In this document: positions 59,301 through 64,000 of the stretch, one piece after another
Layout: every line of letters begins with the position of its first letter
Numbering within the stretch: the first letter of the stretch is position 1
From: Auricularia sp. M13
Taxonomy: Eukaryota; Basidiomycota; Agaricomycetes; Auriculariales; Auriculariaceae
Direction of reading: 5' to 3'
Length of the DNA stretch: 64,000 bases
Assembly: GCA_037042915.1 (NCBI GenBank)
Contig: CM073195.1
Location: 4,258,240-4,322,239 of the forward strand
Translations under genes and position numbers: made by a program
The notes under the pieces: generated by a model
The model's database searches: none
Told to the model about the DNA's origin: nothing
The model's input: only the letters and a program-made list of their open reading frames with translations

Positions 59301-62300
59301 GGGGCTCATATCCAGGGGAAAAGGCACAAAATCGCAGAATCCGAAGCCCGCCGACGCTGTCGGACTGGCCTCGATTTGGGGGTTTGGGGTGCGCGGCTCA
59401 GGGAGCCTGTCGGTCTGCCCACCGATCGGCTGTGTTTGGCTGGCAGAAGGCAAAAGGACTCTGCCGATAGTCCGATCGTCCTCGACCTTTGGCCAGGAGA
59501 AAGGAAGTCACACTCAACCGGGGCTGAATACGTTCTTCCGACTTGGTCTCGTCAGCTAAGCCGATTGGAAGCGTGCCCGTCTTTCTCGGCGATCGTGATG
59601 CCGCATGTCTGATCTGCGACGAGAAAATTCCAGCTCCCCGGAACAGTTTCAACCGTGCGAATCGGTGCACCGGTCGCGCCGCTGCGAGTGGGCCGAGGTC
59701 CCGGAAGATATTAATATGTCGCCCGGATCTCATGGTATGAGATCCAAAAGGTTCCTGCGCCACGGAAACGAGGAAGGGGGCTTGGCGCTGACTCGCAAAG
59801 TTATGTTGGGCCCGGCAGTTCGATTGAGGGTTGGTGCCGGAATTTTGCGAGCCCCACGGCACTCTGCGTGCAAAGCGCGTTTTGGCCTTGTCCATCACTT
59901 GCCCATCATTTGTCCATCACTTGTCCGTGATTTGTCCATCATTTGTCCGACAAGAGACCGTCAAGAGCTTCCAGGGACTCCAAATGAGAGCAGACACCCC
60001 GACACCCATATATCTCCGGAAGGCTGACGATCGTGGCTACGCGATGGTGTCGCTACCTCGGCCGTCCGTTGCCAAAGCAACCCGGAATACCTGCCGATGT
60101 CACGAAACCCGGACAAGGAGCCGTATCTCCGCGAGGGGAGCAGCTAAACTCGCGGGACGACGAGCGAACGCATTCTGGACGAGAGCCCAACAAATCCCGA
60201 CAAATGATGGACAAATGATGGACAAGGCGTCGACAAGGAGCCGTATCTCGACGAGGAGTGCAGCTGAAACCGCGGGACGAAGTGCAAACACATTCCACAC
60301 CTGAAGGCCGACCGATCACCAACAAATGATGGACAAATGATGGACAAGGGACCGACAAGAGCCAATTGCGACCCCAGTTGGACCCCGATCGTCGGACACC
60401 CATATATCTCCGTGGAGCTCTCGCCGAGGTCTACGCGATGGTACCCTTCGCGATGCAGTGCGCCGTCATGGCAACGCGCAATTTCCGCCGACGCGACAAA
60501 ATCCGAAATGGGCGACCGCAGACCCTGCCGAGGTTACCTTCCGGAGTCTTCCCGGCGTGCTGGACGACCATCCGATGGCCGGCGCCAAAATACGAACCCT
60601 GCCGATCGAGTTTTGACTGCGCTGTGAAGTGCCGAAGGCAGATCGTGAGACTTGTGGGACCGAGTCAGAGACATCCATATATGACCTGAGAGCTGCCGAA
60701 GACGCCGATCCGATGCACAGGAAGCCTTGGATCTGCAGGGACCGTGTCCAGACCTGATCGCACTCTGCCGCAGGATTTGCAGATGCCGAACTGGGTCTCG
60801 CTTTGTCCCTGGCGCTCGTCGAGGCCTGAAACTTCTCTGCGCACCATGTCGGGACACTGGGGGCTCATATCCAGGGGAAAAGGCACAAAATCGCAGAATC
60901 CGAAGCCCGCCGACGCTGTCGGACTGGCCTCGATTTGGGGGGTTTGGGGGTGCGCGGCTCAGGGAGCCTGTCGGTCTGCCCACCGATCGGCTGTGTTTGG
61001 CTGGCAGAAGGCAAAAGGACTCTGCCGATAGTCCGATCGTCCTCGACCTTTGGCCAGGAGAAAGGAAGTCACACTCAACCGGGGCTGAATACGTTCTTCC
61101 GACTTGGTCTCGTCAGCTAAGCCGATTGGAAGCGTGCCCGTCTTTCTCGGCGATCGTGATGCCGCATGTCTGATCTGCGACGAGAAAAATTCCAGCTCCC
61201 GGAACAGTTTCAACCGTGCGAATCGGTGCACCGGTCGCGCCGCTGCGAGTGGGCCGAGGTCCCGGAAGATATTAATATGTCGCCCGGATCTCATGGTATG
61301 AGATCCAAAGGTTCCTGCGCCACGGAAACGAGGAAGGGGGGCTTGGCGCTGACTCGCAAAGTTATGTTGGGCCCGGCAGTTCGATTGAGGGTTGGTGCCG
61401 GAATTTTGCGAGCCCCACGGCACTCTGCGTGCAAAGCGCGTTTTGGCCTTGTCCATCACTTGCCCATCATTTGTCCATCACTTGTCCGCGATTTGTCCAT
61501 CATTTGTCCGACAAGAGACCGTCAAGAGCTTCCAGGGACTCCAAATGAGAGCAGACACCCCGACACCCATATATCTCCGGAAGGCTGACGATCGTGGCTA
61601 CGCGATGGTGTCGCTACCTCGGCCGTCCGTTGCCAAAGCAACCCGGAATACCTGCCGATGTCACGAAACCCGGACAAGGAGCCGTATCTCCGCGAGGGGA
61701 GCAGCTAAACTCGCGGGACGACGAGCGAACGCATTCTGGACGAGAGCCCAACAAATCCCGACAAATGATGGACAAATGATGGACAAGGCGTCGACAAGGA
61801 GCCGTATCTCGACGAGGAGTGCAGCTGAAACCGCGGGACGAAGTGCAAACACATTCCACACCTGAAGGCCGACCGATCACCAACAAATGATGGACAAATG
61901 ATGGACAAGGGACCGACAAGAGCCAATTGCGACCCCAGTTGGACCCCGATCGTCGGACACCCATATATCTCCGTGGAGCTCTCGCCGAGGTCTACGCGAT
62001 GGTACCCTTCGCGATGCAGTGCGCCGTCATGGCAACGCGCAATTTCCGCCGACGCGACAAAATCCGAAATGGGCGACCGCAGACCCTGCCGAGGTTACCT
62101 TCCGGAGTCTTCCCGGCGTGCTGGACGACCATCCGATGGCCGGCGCCAAAATACGAACCCTGCCGATCGAGTTTTGACTGCGCTGTGAAGTGCCGAAGGC
62201 AGATCGTGAGACTTGTGGGACCGAGTCAGAGACATCCATATATGACCTGAGAGCTGCCGAAGACGCCGATCCGATGCACAGGAAGCCTTGGATCTGCAGG

Positions 62301-62834
62301 GACCGTGTCCAGACCTGATCGCACTCTGCCGCAGGATTTGCAGATGCCGAACTGGGTCTCGCTTTGTCCCTGGCGCTCGTCGAGGCCTGAAACTTCTCTG
62401 CGCACCATGTCGGGACACTGGGGGCTCATATCCAGGGAAAAGGCACAAAATCGCAGAATCCGAAGCCCGCCGACGCTGTCGGACTGGCCTCGATTTGGGG
62501 GTTTGGGGTGCGCGGCTCAGGGAGCCTGTCGGTCTGCCCACCGATCGGCTGTGTTTGGCTGGCAGAAGGCAAAAGGACTCTGCCGATAGTCCGATCGTCC
62601 TCGACCTTTGGCCAGGAGAAAGGAAGTCACACTCAACCGGGGCTGAATACGTTCTTCCGACTTGGTCTCGTCAGCTAAGCCGATTGGAAGCGTGCCCGTC
62701 TTTCTCGGCGATCGTGATGCCGCATGTCTGATCTGCGACGAGAAAAATTCCAGCTCCCGGAACAGTTTCAACCGTGCGAATCGGTGCACCGGTCGCGCCG
62801 CTGCGAGTGGGCCGAGGTCCCGGAAGATATTAAT

Positions 62835-64000
62835 ATGTCGCCCGGATCTCATGGTATGAGATCCAAAAGGTTCCTGCGCCACGGAAACGAGGAAGGGGGG
62901 CTTGGCGCTGACTCGCAAAGTTATGTTGGGCCCGGCAGTTCGATTGAGGGTTGGTGCCGGAATTTTGCGAGCCCCACGGCACTCTGCGTGCAAAGCGCGT
63001 TTTGGCCTTGTCCATCACTTGCCCATCATTTGTCCATCACTTGTCCGCGATTTGTCCATCATTTGTCCGACAAGAGACCGTCAAGAGCTTCCAGGGACTC
63101 CAAATGAGAGCAGACACCCGACACCCATATATCTCCGGAAGGCTGACGATCGTGGCTACGCGATGGTGTCGCTACCTCGGCCGTCCGTTGCCAAAGCAAC
63201 CCGGAATACCTGCCGATGTCACGAAACCCGGACAAGGAGCCGTATCTCCGCGAGGGGAGCAGCTAAACTCGCGGGACGACGAGCGAACGCATTCTGGACG
63301 AGAGCCCAACAAATCCCCGACAAATGATGGACAAATGATGGACAAGGCGTCGACAAGGAGCCGTATCTCGACGAGGAGTGCAGCTGAAACCGCGGGACGA
63401 AGTGCAAACACATTCCACACCTGAAGGCCGACCGATCACCAACAAATGATGGACAAATGATGGACAAGGGACCGACAAGAGCCAATTGCGACCCCAGTTG
63501 GACCCCGATCGTCGGACACCCATATATCTCCGTGGAGCTCTCGCCGAGGTCTACGCGATGGTACCCTTCGCGATGCAGTGCGCCGTCATGGCAACGCGCA
63601 ATTTCCGCCGACGCGACAAAATCCGAAATGGGCGACCGCAGACCCTGCCGAGGTTACCTTCCGGAGTCTTCCCGGCGTGCTGGACGACCATCCGATGGCC
63701 GGCGCCAAAATACGAACCCTGCCGATCGAGTTTTGACTGCGCTGTGAAGTGCCGAAGGCAGATCGTGAGACTTGTGGGACCGAGTCAGAGACATCCATAT
63801 ATGACCTGAGAGCTGCCGAAGACGCCGATCCGATGCACAGGAAGCCTTGGATCTGCAGGGACCGTGTCCAGACCTGATCGCACTCTGCCGCAGGATTTGC
63901 AGATGCCGAACTGGGTCTCGCTTTGTCCCTGGCGCTCGTCGAGGCCTGAAACTTCTCTGCGCACCATGTCGGGACACTGGGGCTCATATCCAGGGAAAAG
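62835..64000 (+). repeat. Last satellite unit, truncated by the window end
   Basis: 1,166 bp of a unit with no sign of divergence toward the end, so the window stops inside the array and gives no information about its right boundary or total length. Confidence 0.95.

Larger units (their letters stand above)
33166..64000 (+). repeat. Tandem satellite array, unit about 1.56 kb, 19 complete units plus one partial
   Basis: Taking ATGTCGCC as anchor, units start at 33171, 34733, 36296, 37859, 39420, 40982, 42545, 44106, 45670, 47231, 48793, 50354, 51912, 53471, 55032, 56592, 58155, 59716, 61277 and 62835, giving lengths of 1,558-1,564 bp. Units are head to tail and almost identical; most length differences are one-base changes in homopolymers. 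The array continues past the window. Each unit contains a small hairpin, a fold-back region and nested 121-bp sub-repeats. Frames are open on both strands, but the one-base indels shift them from unit to unit, so I regard the satellite as non-coding. It is not rDNA, telomeric repeat or CRISPR. Confidence 0.97.

Noticed and set aside
33800-64000. Sets of 60-307-codon frames repeated in every satellite unit, including invariant ones of 96 and 107 codons on the plus strand
   Set aside because: Different frames are open on both strands over the same bases, one-base indels change them between units, and no domain or codon preference is visible. The invariant frames merely lie in a stretch without homopolymer variation.

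Overview
The window reads as nuclear DNA of a GC-rich filamentous fungus, most likely a basidiomycete. The evidence is a fungal-type Rho1 GTPase, a BTB/POZ gene and a Zn(2)-Cys(6) gene of agaricomycete style with 52-64 nt GT-AG introns and CTRAC-like branch sites, solo LTRs and a MITE, and no bacterial operon structure. Coding content is low.

Layout. 1-949: a possible coding relic and a TA-flanked MITE. 950-4700: a TATA/CTCATCATCTGCT promoter-like module followed by a spliced BTB/POZ gene (2471-3710), then a second module. 4716-5197: a solo LTR with a perfect 5-bp target duplication. 5200-7500: GC-rich sequence with little that can be supported. 7477-7700: a divergent pair of the same modules. 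7841-9592 and 16592-18595: two diverged copies of one dispersed repeat. 14743-15766: a second solo LTR of the same family, also with a perfect target duplication, sitting just upstream of another module. 20266-21127: a four-exon Zn(2)-Cys(6) gene that has lost its second zinc cysteine. 24547-24634: another module. 26683-30940: rho1 in four exons, with introns of 1,712, 1,514 and 450 nt that carry minisatellites. 31587-31684: a minus-strand module. 33166-64000: a tandem satellite of about 1.56-kb units, 19 complete plus one truncated by the window end.

How it fits together. The only clear housekeeping gene is rho1 (cell-wall glucan synthesis and polarity signalling in fungi). The other two recognisable genes belong to large, fast-evolving fungal families. 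The rest is accessory, repeat-rich DNA leading into a satellite block, which suggests a pericentromeric, subtelomeric or other heterochromatic position; that location is inference.

The least expected signals are a 13-bp motif, CTCATCATCTGCT, found 51-85 bp downstream of a TATA-like box at six places on both strands; the satellite's mosaic edge unit and two linked sequence types; and the triplicated 29-bp sequence at the 3' splice site of rho1 intron 1.
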